Below, piece after piece: positions 1 through 12,288 of a DNA stretch of 64,000 bases. Positions within the stretch are counted from its first letter, which is position 1. Every line of letters begins with the position of its first letter. The stretch covers positions 186,001 through 250,000 of the forward strand of contig JAIQDT010001650.1 of NCBI GenBank assembly GCA_021521415.1, read 5' to 3'. The position numbers and the translations under genes are program-made. The notes under the pieces are model-generated. The model did no database searches. It saw only the letters and a program-made list of their open reading frames with translations, and was not told where the DNA came from. This DNA comes from Bidens hawaiensis (lineage: Eukaryota > Streptophyta > Magnoliopsida > Asterales > Asteraceae).

Positions 1-250
1 TACACGGGGTGGCGAGGCAGTAGGTAACTGCGGTTCCTTCCCGTGAGCATGCGTCATCGAATCGGATGATGATGAGGGTGGCGTCGACATTCCTACAGGT
101 AAGCCGTGTATATGCGCGCGTATGAGTGAAGGAGGTAAAGAAATAAGATTTCAAGACTACACAAACCTATGCAGTGCGTATCATTATAACTAATGGGTCG
201 TCGCGGTTATAGTCTAGTATGCATGCAGCTTCTAGTTCGCTATAACCAAT

Positions 251-263
251 GGCTCTGATACCA
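251..263 (-). other. Primer-binding site (initiator Met-tRNA type)
   Basis: On the minus strand TGGTATCAGAGCC lies 3 bases after the LTR end. This is the usual plant retrotransposon primer site complementary to the 3' end of initiator methionine tRNA, and it fixes element orientation and the LTR edge. Confidence 0.8.
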
Positions 264-598
264 ATCTGTCACACCCTCAAAATCCACTAACGGAGTTTTA
301 CCGTCAGAGAGTGTGAACTGGCAGGATCGGAATCATTAGTTATAATCAAACCAAAGAAAAACGTTTAAATGAAAGTAAGTGCGGAAGCGTAAAACCTTAA
401 TTCAAAAGTTGCGTCACGCAGGACGACTTAAAACCAAATGTAACTGTTAAAATTAAGTTTGTAGAATAAAGATGTTTTCAATTAATGCATGCTCCTAAAC
501 CGCGCGCCCGCCTCGGCTACCTGAGAATAACATACTAAAAGTGTCAACACAAGGTTGGTGAGTTCACAAGTTAAATAAGATAAATCGTTTAGCGTTTT

Positions 599-750
599 GC
601 GTAACCTCGTTACGGCGTTTCAGTGTTGCGTAACCCCGTTACGACGTTTAAGTGTTGCGTAACCCCGTTACGACGTTTCAGTGTTTTGCGTAACCTCGTT
701 ACGGCGTTTCAGTGTTTTGCGTAACCTCGTTACGGCGTTTAAGTGTTTTG
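599..750. repeat. Tandem array in LTR, about five 29-31 bp units
   Basis: Five consecutive units built on GCGTAACCTCGTTACGGCG or the variant GCGTAACCCCGTTACGACG, each followed by TTTCAGTGTT or TTTAAGTGTT. Each unit contains the short inverted repeat CGTAAC/GTTACG with a 3-base loop. The array lies inside the LTR. Confidence 0.85.
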
Positions 751-1437
751 CATTACCAGATAGTGTTATGTCAAATTATATATCGATAGGTAGCTAATCT
801 ATACAACAAGTATCGCTAAGTGGTTCGCGACCGAAGCTGACTGTTTATCAAGTGCCCGTCACCAGGTCAATCCAGACCATGGTAAGTGTTAGCCAAAATT
901 ACACCCACTCAACCTCCAGTTGAGCTTAGCGTCGGGTGGGGTTTGTCAAACCCAGTAGTACTACTCAACAGTGACTCGCTATTCCAAATATTAACCGGTC
1001 CGATGTGTGGGACTTCAAATGTTACGTTTGCCGCTTAGCCTTTACAAGTGATATATAATTTATAACAAAATCTTAAATATGCGTTTATCTCAGAAAATAC
1101 GTTTATCGGAGTATGTTATCTCCCCCAAGTGAAAAACGTTTGAAAACAGTTCAAAGAGCGGGGTAAGTGAAACTCACTGTTTGCGAAGAATATCCCGATA
1201 TAGATCACCAAGTGATGCGCGTCGTAGAAACTCTCTAGCGTTCTAAATAACAAAGAGATTTTCTAAGTATCGGTACGTTTAACGAGTCTCTAGACTCGGC
1301 ACATAATACCTATGCACGTAACAGATTTCGTGTTTCGTTTGTGAATTGTGTGTGACTTAAACAAGTACAATTGCGATACGATACATGAGTGAGCAATTAC
1401 TTTCGTGTCACGTACTAACAACATACTTTACTAGCAA

Positions 1438-1563
1438 TTATCCCCGTAAGGGCATTTTGGTCAACAAACAAAGACTAACTAACCATTATTCCCCATAAGG
1501 GCAATTTGGTCAATTCATGGCAATCAACTAACAACTATTCCCCGCAAGGGTATTTTGGTCAAA
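1438..1563. repeat. Tandem repeat in LTR, three units of about 50 bp
   Basis: Three units share a core of the form TATTCCCCRYAAGGGYA followed by TTTTGGTCAA, spaced about 50 bases apart. They lie in the same LTR as the 30-bp array. Confidence 0.75.
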
Positions 1564-3003
1564 ATACAACAATTATATAAAAACTATCATATTTCATGCA
1601 TTCCTACACAACTCAGCAGCTAGTTTCGTTATGACAGAATTTCTACTTGAAAGATTGCACTAGTTCACCGATCATAACGTCTCAATTAATTCACCAAAAA
1701 TTACCACATAAGCATACATATCTTAGGTTTCCAGAACATATTTTATCTTATTTTTATTCCACATATTTTTCTTATAATGATCAAAACATTACAGCAAACT
1801 CATATCAGTCAGATTCATGTGCAACAGAATGTTATTTGCAATTCCCATTAAACGAAAAATCCAATAAATGCAAGACCACTTGGGTTTGGTTCCTAACTCA
1901 ATGAGTAAACTTCCAGAAGTGGAACCAACCCAATTGGTCTCGTAGTTCATGAGATATAACATTTACAACATAACCTAACAGCAGGTCTAATAGCTCAGCT
2001 TTGCATCACGTTTTTGTAAAATCATAAAAGTATACCTCCACTTATCCAAAAATTACGAATTTATACTTTATAGAAACTAGACTCAACCTAGTTTACTGCA
2101 GTACCCACAATCTCAATCAATTTTCACGTTTACACTTCGTTACAGTCACTTAAACATCATATATACATTCTGTCCAGAATCTGTTCACATCAAAACTCAA
2201 CATAATAACAATCTATGAACTATCATGCATCCATATAACCCTCTAGACACTATAACTACTATCCATGCATATCAATTACACCATACATACAAGATTAGGG
2301 TTTGTGTTTTAACTCAAATCAAAGACAACAATCAATCAAGCAACAACATCAATCTAGTTATCAATCCATTATCCAACTAACAACAATCATATTAATCACA
2401 TACATACGCATGATCGGCCGATTAGGGTTTACACACAACCCATTAAACATCAAAATTAAACAACAAAGAGGTAAGAGGTGATCAAGTATACCTTCCTAGC
2501 ACCTAGTTCTTGGATTAATCTCTTGATTTGATGTGTGTATGTGTGAGTGGGTGGACGGCAGCTGTGGAGAACCAAAGAGGGGAGGCCGATCGGTCTTGTT
2601 TATAATATAAAATAGATTAGGGTTTAGTGTTTAGGTTATATTTATAGATAACCAAGTTACATTCTAGTCCCTAAACTTTCAAGTGCTACATCTCTAGCCT
2701 AAACTAGTTGGTTCTTGTTTCTTGTTTAACATTCCACATAACAATCAAGTAACACACATATACCTAACACACAATAATCACATAATTAGTGTTTTGACGT
2801 TTGTCGTTTATTTATCAATCGTTCGCGTCAACTCGTTTGCGTTTCGGTGCAAATCCCGAAAGACTACACATGTAGTAAGTGTTAAGCGTCATTTAAACCC
2901 TAGTTTAAATGTAATGAAGTGTGCGTTATAGATTCAACGATCTTAAAGTTTGAATTGACGGAGTTGAGTTAACGGGGTTAACCTGAAATTGACGATTGTC
3001 ACA

Positions 3004-3506
3004 AATTGAGTGTGAGATAACAAAATAATCACGTATGAAATAAACGTTTAGAGCTAGTAGAGTTGTATAATCGAGTGTGAGCTAACCTACCCAACCTAAA
3101 CTATATATAGTTGTTTGTGGGGGTAAAATGTTAAAAAAAACGGCTAGAAATCAAGAAAAAACGGGCAAAAAAGGACCCAAACGGTCATATGGCCGTTTTA
3201 TAACGGTCAAAAACCGGTTAACCTAAAAACCGGTTAACCGGTTTTTAGGTTAACCGGTTTTTGACCGTTAACCGGTTAACCGGTTTTTAGGTTAACCGGT
3301 TTTTTAATAACCGGTTTTTAAATTTAACCGGTTTTTTTACTAACCGGTTCAATAACCGGTTTTTGTCCACGAATGAGTAACCGAAGTACTAACCGGCGGT
3401 TCAATAACCGGTCTAACCGGTTTTTTAATAACCGGTTTTTCTATTAACCGGTTTTCGGTTAAACCGACCAAACCGGTTCTATAACCGGTTTTTTTGAACA
3501 CCTCTA
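3004..3506 (-). mobile_element. hAT transposon terminal fragment
   Basis: Sequence from 3004 matches the transposase-start side of the complete hAT element at about 62,560-63,064: the same AATTGAG(T/C)GTGAGATAAC segment, then a dense array of AACCGGTT-type motifs (3180-3490), then an end reading GAACACCTCTA at 3506. Only this terminal half-kilobase remains in the window because the LTR element at 1-3003 is inserted in it. If the right terminus is correct, ATTGTGAA (3507-3514) is one half of its 8-bp target duplication. Confidence 0.8.
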
Positions 3507-4397
3507 ATTGTGAATGGTATAAACCTAACGGCCTAAAAAGTTTAAAATAATATAAACTAATTATTTCACTCCACATGACCCCACAACAACATCTTATATT
3601 TCACCTCACCATAACACATTCAACTTAGTGTGAAAGTCCTTTCTAGCAAAGGTGACGCTTATGTGTCACGAATTGTTCTTTTAACATCTCACACCTCACA
3701 CCTCTCATAACATATAGCCCAAGGTTTAAATTACTTAACAACCCTTATTTATCTCAACATGACATGAAATAAAATACTACGTATATGTATATTTCATTGC
3801 TAGTATAGAGGCTAAATAATTATTTTTATGTTTGAAAGATCACAACTGAAATAACATAACATATTTTCAATTCGGAAAAGAAAAGTATTTTTGTACCCTT
3901 TTGCAAAACAGTTGAACAATATAACCAACTAATTCTACTTTTGTTATATTACTAATGTTTAGAATTAGTCTCTCTGATACACCTTAATTTCTCCTAGAGG
4001 CATTGTATATGATTTAAGAAAATAGCTAAAAGAATATTAGAAAATCTGATTATTTAAGAAAACAATATATTACATGAGAGTAAAATAAAGTTTACTCGAA
4101 TCAAAGAGCTTGTTTGATCCCTTTGGAATCCATATGTCAACTTGACAAACAGTTACATTTATAACTAACACTCCCTATGACTTTATAAACATAGCTCTGG
4201 ATTCCATAAAATTTCATTTAAAGCATATGATACACTTGGGTTATCTCGGTTTGGTAATTGTATCTATTTAATGGAGAGCATTATTTTGACAAAACCTAAC
4301 AATTATGGAATTGTAATCACTGTTAAAGAAACTGTAGTCAGATAGCAGTTCCATATACAGGTCTTAGATTTGAACTTGACAAGTGTGTACTGATATA
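3507..4397. other. Intergenic, no feature seen
   Basis: AT-rich sequence between the hAT remnant and the stop codon of the receptor-kinase gene. It must include that gene's 3' untranslated region and polyadenylation signals on the minus strand, but no single site stands out. Confidence 0.5.
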
Positions 4398-7300
4398 TCA
4401 GATAGACAGATGGGTGACTGTTGGCGATCCAACGAAGCGGGATTGTGTTGACCGGAAAGACCTCTCGTATGGATCAACATCTGCTTGTCTCATTCTGCGG
4501 TACTCTTCTATCATATTCGTCACTGACTCCATGATTTCTGATATCACTGGTCTCAATCTCTTCTCACCCTATCATTATCATTACCACTAATCGTTATTTA
4601 ACAATAATATAACGGTATAATAGTATGATATTATACATACCTGAGTACACAGGGAGACAATATCAGCAAATCGAGAGAGAGCTTTCGGGGGTATTGTTTT
4701 TCGGAGAGCTGGTTCAACCATCTCATCCAAAGACTCGTCATGAAGACGCGAAGAAGCCCATTGCACTAGAGGATTCTCTTCTTTTCTGTTCAAAACGAAA
4801 CATACCAAAACATCAGTTAATAATACATGAGCATATAGTGTGTGCAAGTGAGTCATACCCGGTATTCAAAGCCTTCTTTCCAGTTAAAAGTTCCAGTAGC
4901 AGCACTCCATAGGCATAGATGTCATCCTTCTGGTAGCTAGATACAGGTTGAATCTCTTCAGGAGCAACCAATTCAGAACTCTGTTCGAGTCACTCATTAG
5001 TTAATAAGTAAATGGGTCGACTTAACCAACAATGTATGTAGTACATACCTCAGCTTTAGCACTGTTTAATGTTAACGGCTTCAAAACAGCTAGACAGCAG
5101 TCAGAGATGCGAGGAATTAGATCTTCATCAAGTAAGACATTAGCAGCCTTCAAATTTCTGTGAGCCAAAGGAGGCACACAAATGGAATGCAAGTGGCTGA
5201 AAAAGATAATAAGTCAATAACAACAATGAGAATCACATATTAATCAGTGTTTCAAGTGAAGATGAGATGCTTACTTCAAAGCTCGGGCTATTCCAAGAGC
5301 AACTTTGAGACGAAGGCCCCAAGATAAAGGCATGTATCCTTCAGAATGCAAAGCATGATCAAGAGAGAGGTTTCTTACATATTCATACACAAGCATATGC
5401 TGTCCCTGTTCTACACAGTACCCGTGTAGTGTTATGATATTCGGATGCCTTAAACGGGATGCATTCCAAATAACCTCCAAAAACCGCTGTTCTTCAGGAA
5501 GAGAGAGTGCAGCCGTACTGATGCACTTCACAGCAAACACCTTCCACAATGAAAAAAAGACATTAAAATGATTATAACGGGTCAATTTCAACCCATTTAC
5601 TTCTGAATGGGCATGCAAATGAACAGAACGTTCAGTAAACCATTCGGTGGGAAGCTTGTTAATGTTCGTTTATTTAATAAACAAACGAAGATGAACACAT
5701 GTCTCATTCATTCAATTATGTTCGTGAACGTTTATTTATGTTTGTTCATATAAATTTGTTTATGTTTGTTCATTTATGTTGTTAGTTTACGTTTGTTCGT
5801 TTATGCTCATTAATATATTCATAAAAACTTCTAAGCCCATTTCAGTTCAGTTTAGTTTTAATGACCTTTTAAACCAAACACATTGTTATTCATTCACATG
5901 TACTTTTAATTGGTTTTAGCATAGTTATATACTTATATTTGTTCTTCTATGTTCAGCTATGTTCGTTCGTAGTTCGTGAACCGTTCGTTTAGACAGTTAA
6001 CAAATGAATATAAAACGAACACGAACAGGAACACATTAATTTTGTTAATTAACGAACATGAACAAGAAAACCCCGTTCGTTTAATTGTTCGTGTTCATGA
6101 AGCGTTTTTTAGACAGTTAATAGACGAACATACACAAACACGAACGGTCATTTTCTTAATGAGCAAAAACGAACAAGAAAACCCCGTTCATTTAATTATT
6201 GTATCGGTTAAAGATAAAAGAACAAACACAGACATAACACGTTCGTGTTTGTTCGGTTCATACTGGCCTACTTACGAATGGGTCGAATTGGGTTATGCTC
6301 TATATTTAGTGGGTCAAACAGGACAAAATTCACCCAAAAATAATATAATTTGGCTAATCATATTTAAGGCACTACTTTTCTATGCAAAAATATAATAAAA
6401 AAAAAGACAGAGACTTTTTCGAGTCAACCCGTGTTCACATAAGTGAATAGTACCCAATTTGACCCAAAATGACCCGTTTTGATTGTTTACCCATTTGGCC
6501 CGGCCCACCCAAATAAAGAAGAGTCAAGAATGTACTTGTCCATCAGGGAACTCTGCTCTGAACACTGAGCCAAGAGATCCTTCTCCTAGAAAGTTAGTTT
6601 GGTTGAAGCTATTTGTGGCTAATTCCAGCTCCGCAACTGTGTATAATTTTGCACCAATGGGAGCTCTAATCTTCTTAGCAAAACTTCTTCTTCTATTCAC
6701 TTTCACAAATCTAGTATGGGCTGGACGAAAACGCCTTAACCCACTAGGTGAGTTGATAACCGAGAATTCCAGGCTCTCCTCATGAGCATCAGATAAACAA
6801 TCTGTAATACAGAATATAGATATATCTTTTATAATAATATGTGTTTAACAAACAGTATGCAATTATTATTAGTGAATCAAGGCTCTTTGAGCTTGCTTGC
6901 CTACGGGTGTACTGAGTGGAAGAGAATGTTGCGAGTGTTCACTTGTTTCTTGTCTTCTAAGCTTTCTACCACATTTATAGAACTGAATCATGAAGAGTAG
7001 TAAGCATGCTACCACTAGCGTACCACCACCAACCAAAATGCCTATTTTGCTCGATTTCTTCTTTTTATGCATTACAACTTCAGGAAAAGGATAGGTTTCA
7101 ACTGCACTTGATTCGGTTGACGGTGGAAGGGTAATGTTCAGCTGATCTGGTGGATTGTCTAGAGGGAAATCCCAGGGCGGGTTGTTATCGGATTTGCCAA
7201 ACATATTACCCCCGATCCTTATCAAAGACAAAGACAAAGAGAATGTGATTTAGAGGTCATATAAATGAGTTCGAAAGTAGCAAGAAACTAAGAAAAAAAT

Positions 7301-9114
7301 TGAAAAATATTTCATTGTGGAAGCTTACCACAGATTGTGTATATCCTGGAATTGCTTTGGAATAATACCACTAAAGTGGTTGTCCTCTATGTTCCTGGCA
7401 TTGTATGGATTTGAAGTTAGCATCATCAGATAACTCTTAAGAGATGCTACGAACAATGAAAAAACTTACAGATCTGTTAGCTGTAGGCCAGCTAGATAGA
7501 TCACTGATCCTGTGAATTCGTTATGCTGCAAGAACCTGAAAAATTGTTCTACAAATCAATAAAACTAAGCCAAATGTGTTAATAAATGTGTAGATCTTGT
7601 TAAACAATTGGAAGGCACACTGACAGTCTTGAGAGGCCTCTGAGTGTTCCAAATGAACTTGGTAGGTCCCCTATAAATTGGTTGTAAGACAGGTCCCTGT
7701 GAAAACAGAATTGATTTACTTTCTTTCACAAAAAAAGGTCAGGCATATATACATATTGAGAAAAAAGTTCATATCATACATTTCTTTAAGAAATGACAGG
7801 CCTGTAAATACATTGCCAATAGGCCCTGACAAATAGTTGTGGCTCAAGTTCCTGCAAGGAGAAAGATTATGCCTGCTTGATAACAGGTGAAGTAAGTTGG
7901 AGACGAGGAGAAAGACTTACATATGTATAATATTTTTCATGGAAGATATTGAGTAAGGTATGTATTGGCTAAGATTGTTGCATGCCAAATTTCTGCATTC
8001 ACGTGGATATTTAAGTTGAAATGAATACTTGTAACAACGTAAAAGGAAGTTAATTCTGTAAGGTAATATCAGTAGAGTGAATCTTACAGCTGTGTTAGAT
8101 TTAAAGGCAGATTGTATGGAATTTCACCATAAATGCTGTTGTTGCTAACATCCCTAGTATTAGAAGCACCAAAATTTAGAAAGCAGGATATATATACAAT
8201 AAATATTATGTGAAATTGAAGTTGCATGACTAAAAGAACCTACAGTTGCTTCAGGTGAAGGAGATTATTGAGCTGGTAACCAAGGTTTCCACTAATGTTT
8301 TGATTGTCAAGTTTACTGTAAATTAAGTGAAGTAATGTAAGTTCAGGGTAAAAGATCAAAAAAGTATAATCCTAAACAACTTCCATCTATTCAACACAAA
8401 AGAGTCACATTTATGCAACTAAAAGTTCTATAACTTCTGACATATTTATTTTTGCGTTATTGACAATCATGTATTTTGGGAACAAAAAGTTCTTCATAGT
8501 TTGGATGAGTACACATCATTTGTAATATACTTAACATAACACATGACTCTTCTACATTGTTGGATTAACTAAATGAAGGGAAGATCTTAGACTTACATTT
8601 TGGTGATGTATGAACCAGAGCATGTAACTCCAGTCCACGATTCTGCACACGGATCACCACCGCTTGATTTCCATCCTTTGAGCTGTGGTGGAGTATTTAA
8701 AGACCTATACAGATCTTGAAGCGCCTTAACTGCCGAGATCACACAAAGATATTACATACAGTACTATGATTGCAACTAGGTTCTACACTACCAAGCAGTT
8801 ATTACAAAATGATGCGCACAAACATTATTCAAAATAACAAAAACACCAGAGCAAAGCCATACTGAACTATGTCCATTCCGTTAATCATTTGAATAATCAT
8901 AATTAACATAACTAAGCTATCAAAGCTCAGGTAATTAACAGAAATAAGAGGACATAGTTCACAAATAATCAGCTAGGGTTTCTGAGAACTAATAACACAT
9001 ACCTTCGAGATTATCGGTATGAGCAGAACCTTGTGGAACCAGAAGCATCAATAACGCCCATACAGCACTCAAGTACAAACATCTACAGCAAGTCATCGTT
9101 GAAATTGAGCTCAT
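4398..9114 (-). CDS. STRUBBELIG-RECEPTOR FAMILY-like LRR receptor (pseudo)kinase
   Basis: Sixteen coding exons: 9114-9003, 8729-8597, 8315-8244, 8153-8088, 7992-7921, 7851-7780, 7696-7625, 7535-7470, 7394-7329, 7217-6901, 6801-6536, 5540-5275, 5196-5049, 4980-4859, 4785-4641, 4568-4398. They total 2166 bp (721 aa), near the usual length of the family. Order: signal peptide (about 1-32), a GGDPC-containing N-cap, leucine-rich repeats encoded by phase-matched 66/72-bp exons, the family-typical WIGGN motif, a proline-rich stretch, one membrane span (about 302-323), then a kinase-like domain. The ATP-site Lys is present (AVK), but the catalytic loop reads HRN instead of HRD and the DFG position reads DCC, so it is probably catalytically weak or dead. 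Kinase-defective members are known in this family, which acts in cell-surface signalling and tissue morphogenesis. Exon 10 needs a GC donor. Similarity to the SRF2-like branch is a guess from memory. Confidence 0.9.
5640..6290. repeat. MITE-like GTTCGTTT-rich insertion in receptor-kinase intron
   Basis: The 995-bp intron between the exons ending at 6536 and 5540 is filled with repeated GTTCGT/ACGAAC words. A segment beginning AGACAGTTAA at about 5991 recurs at about 6111, and both copies contain GAACAAGAAAACCCCGTTC. The composition resembles the element at 23,648-24,055. No clean terminal inverted repeat or target duplication was found, so the edges are approximate. Confidence 0.5.
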
Positions 9115-9570
9115 CACACAAAGTAGCCGATTAATTGCTTAGAAATCGCCTGAAAATAGAATTAACGAGGATAATTATACAGAAGGAACTCCAATTCTAA
9201 GAATCAAAAACTAATTCTTCAATTAATCACTTCAAATCCACATTTCGCACAGAATTAGATAAAATCAAAAGATGTGTTGAGTACGAACTGTGTATGCATC
9301 AACATTTCTAAATGTACGAATGTAAAAGCGATTAATTAAGCCTTGAAGTAAAATTAGGGTTCGCAGCATACCTTCGAAGAAGAAGCTTGCTCTCTGTAAG
9401 TAAGTTGGGCGTTTAGTGAGAGAAATTGCTTAGAGAGTTAGGGTTTATGGCTTCAATTTGGTGAGTGAGTTGCAGAGAGTACACGATTACACGTCAGCAA
9501 ACGAGCGGTTAGTTTGTTGCGTTCGCGCTTTGTTTTGAGATATGAATAGAGCGTGACAAGAGGGATATTG
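9115..9570 (-). promoter_or_regulatory. 5' UTR with intron, receptor-kinase gene
   Basis: Upstream of the ATG on the minus strand, a splice acceptor (TTTTCAG before 9149) and a donor (GTATGC, exon edge 9372) define an untranslated intron at 9371-9150. The first exon therefore lies upstream of 9372, probably within 9372-9560. No convincing TATA box was seen. The transcription start is unknown. Confidence 0.5.
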
Positions 9571-9788
9571 TAATTCATGCATTAGCGGTTGTACACTAAT
9601 ATAATGGTGGATTCGTAATCATAGTTTCAGTCAATCGATTTCAGTTAGAAGAAACAAACTATAAAAAGCCGTGATATTTAAATATCTTTTATTTGAACAA
9701 GAAAACATGAGTTATAAACAATAAATTCGAATACGCAGTGGAGGTTTAAGATGGAAGAAGATAGTCTTCGGAGAAACTTCATATTAGC

Positions 9789-10017
9789 TAGGGGAGCAAA
9801 TGACCCGAGTTGCTCGCGAGCTACTCGAGATTGGCTCGTGAGAAAATTCAATCGAGCCGAGCTTAATCGAGCCCGAGTTTGAGCCTAAAGGTAAGCTTGT
9901 TTAGCAAACAAGCCTGAGCCCGGGTTTCACATATGAAGCTCGAGCTCTGTGTAAATTAAACAAGTTGAGCTCAAGCCTAGTTAAGCTCAGGCTCGGCTCG
10001 ATTCGTTTGCACCCCTA
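9789..10017. mobile_element. MITE-like element rich in GAGCTCGAGC words
   Basis: About 229 bp flanked by inverted ends: TAGGGGAGCAAATGA at the left and the reverse complement of TAGGGGTGCAAACGAA at the right. The inside is made of repeated CGAGCC/GAGCTCG words that can fold on each other. The ends resemble short hAT-type MITEs. No 8-bp target duplication could be recognised. Confidence 0.55.
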
Positions 10018-10039
10018 TGCATCATATGGCGAGATCGTG

Positions 10040-10975
10040 GACAACATTTCCGCATAACAAAAGATCAATGGTGTTTGGGATAAGATTATGAAAAAAGGCC
10101 CTTGCTACCTCCCAAATTCCGTTGGTGAACTTGATTAATGTGAGGTGGGTGATGGTTTAAAAATTCGGTTTTAGTTGGATGTTTGGCTAGACAATTGTCT
10201 CTTAAGGAATCGGTTTCCAAAGTTGTTTGAACTAGAAGCGAATAAAACTTGCGTAGTTGCGGATCGTTGTATTAATAATGATGGGGTCCATTCGATGTCT
10301 TGGAACTGGAAAACTTGGTTCGTGTACGGTGAGGCTATTAATGAGCTAAAGAATTTGTTAGATATCCTTTTCTATTTTCGGTTCAAAGGGGTCAAGATAA
10401 ATGGGTATGGGAAGGAGAGACATCCGAGGCGTTTTTAGTTGCGGCTACGAAAAAGCTTCTTTATAAGGCTAACCGGCCGATTCAATCAAACATCTTGGAG
10501 TGAATAGTTGAGTCCCTTTGAAGGTGAATGCGGTTGTACGGAGGGCATCTTTGAACCGTTTTGCCTACTAGTGATAACTTGATGGAAGGAATTATAATAT
10601 ATGGTCTGGGTATATGCAGCAACTGTAAGGTAACGACCGATGGGGGAGTCGGTTGATCAGATTTTTGCATCTTTCTATGTTGCAGCTGAGGTGACGTGTT
10701 AGTTTGTGGTGCAATATTCAGCCCCTTAACCCTGGGTCGGCAAGTGAGATTCTTTCAATTTTAAACAGGTGCTAGAAGTCGGTTTCAAAAGCAAAATGGT
10801 CCAGTCAATTATTATTATGGCTATATGCCTATGATGTGTGTGGAGAGCTCGTAACAATTTGATTTTTGATAACAAGTCTTTGAATATTGAAAACATTATT
10901 GAAGATATAAAGGTTCTTACCTATTTGAGAATTAAAACTAGGACTAAATGTTTGGACTTAGATTGGGATATATGA
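10040..10975 (+). pseudogene. LINE (non-LTR) retrotransposon 3' remnant
   Basis: The translated plus strand has the typical end of a plant LINE polyprotein after the reverse transcriptase: a zf-RVT-like stretch with WLDVWLDN, FPKLFELE and SWNWKTWF (about 10,170-10,330), and near 10,840 the segment WRARNNLIFDN. Frames are broken by stops and shifts, for example just after 10,435. The endonuclease and reverse transcriptase parts are absent. It is a dead, 5'-truncated copy. Confidence 0.75.
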
Positions 10976-12288
10976 AAAACATTGTTTGTGTAGGTTTTGT
11001 TTTGTAAGTACCGGCCAATGTCATATACTTGATAGGATGGTTTTGGGTAGTGTTTTAGTGGAAATTGATATTCGAAGAAAGATATACTAAATGTGCGCTT
11101 TATTGAATGTAATTTACCAAAGCTTTACAACCAATATATCTAGAAAACTAATTATTATTTTTCAAGACTAAGGTTATTGTTGTTTACAAACCGGGTTTTA
11201 ATTGTATAAATAAACAAATTATGATCTACATTCACGGAGTCAAAATTTATGATGTTAAGTTTAAAATTAGTTACTAACCTTGGATAGAAAACAGCATGAG
11301 GACGGTTGATGCTACCGGATTCAAGTATTTATATAATGCTTTTAATAATTTTAAATACTTTAAAAACTAAGTTTTAAAAACACATTAGATCCATAAGTTT
11401 CAAAATTTATCATTATTTTGTGTGTGAGACATTTTAAATATTCTTAACGCCCTAAGCCTTTTTAGAGCGTTAATAACGGGGGGGGGGGGGGTGTCTTTTA
11501 GCCTTTTCTGTTGAGATGAAAGAGAGAGTCACCGATGTAAAAATGCGATAGGTGGAGACTAGAACAGAGATCATGAAAGTCATGCACACGGACGGTTTGG
11601 GGAGGAGATGTGAATAAGGTCCTAAAGAGGGTTATGGGTTTGTCGATTTTTTATTAGAAAAGTCTTGCATGGAGATTCTTGTCACTTGCCCCATTGCAAA
11701 TACTCTTATACCGTCAAATAACTTGAGAGCATGTGCAAATAGGGCCGCGAATAGGCGTGTTTGATTATTTTTGGATTCAAATCGAACCAAAGCCGAAGTT
11801 TTGGTATTTGTATTGGCTGAGTTGTTAACAGTTTTCAGTTTCATGTTTGGACTCGATAAAAGTTGCTAAAACTTTTCTAGTATGGGCAAGAGAGTAGTCA
11901 AGAATTTCTTTTCATCAAAGACATACATTAAATTTGTTCCCTCAAATCTGGTCCTTCCGAAAAGATAGTAAATTTGATAGTATAAATACCAACCATGTAA
12001 CTATATAAATAAGAGAGACCAAAAGTTACGGATGAATCCATATCTATCCTGAATTTCTTAAAAGTTTAGTATCAATGCCGGTATTTTATGCAAAATTTCG
12101 ATAATATCGGGGTACATTATCTATCCCGATTTTTTAAAACCCATTTGCTCATCTAGCTGACCCGAATAGGGTCGCCGGATATTGAATGACCCATTGAAAT
12201 CCGGTAAAACATCCCTAGGGCTTGATCATTCGATTTGCAGCAGAACGAACAATCCAAAAGAAGAAGTTTTGTAATAATAATAATAATA
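10976..12288. other. Intergenic; 14-bp poly-G tract
   Basis: AT-rich spacer with no supported gene. A run of 14 G lies at 11,478-11,491, unusual for this composition. The last part must contain the promoter and 5' UTR of the G-patch gene; no TATA box was recognised. Confidence 0.5.

Larger units (their letters stand above)
1..3003 (-). mobile_element. LTR retrotransposon, 5' end only (5' LTR, PBS, leader)
   Basis: Read on the minus strand, an LTR (267-3003) is followed by a primer-binding site and a short piece of leader (1-250) that runs off the window. The LTR has TG...CA ends: the plus strand opens TGTCACACCC at 267 and closes TGTCACA at 3003. No gag or pol is visible in the 250 internal bases, so Gypsy or Copia membership is not proven; the 2.7-kb LTR favours Gypsy. 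The element interrupts a hAT copy whose sequence resumes at 3004; the first bases there (AATTG) would be the 5-bp target duplication, whose partner lies outside the window. Confidence 0.75.
267..3003 (-). repeat. Long terminal repeat (about 2.7 kb)
   Basis: Bounded by TGTCACACCC at the left and GATTGTCACA at the right, giving TG/CA ends on either strand. It holds two internal tandem arrays (about 599-750 and 1438-1563) and no credible coding frame; the small open frames in it are chance. The left edge is fixed by the adjacent tRNA primer site, the right edge by the point where hAT sequence resumes. Confidence 0.7.

Noticed and set aside
599..750. CRISPR-like direct repeat array
   Set aside because: Units are contiguous with no unique spacers, and the genome is a plant.
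11632..11844. Small minus-strand ORF in the intergenic region
   Set aside because: Short, no domain, no splice or promoter context.
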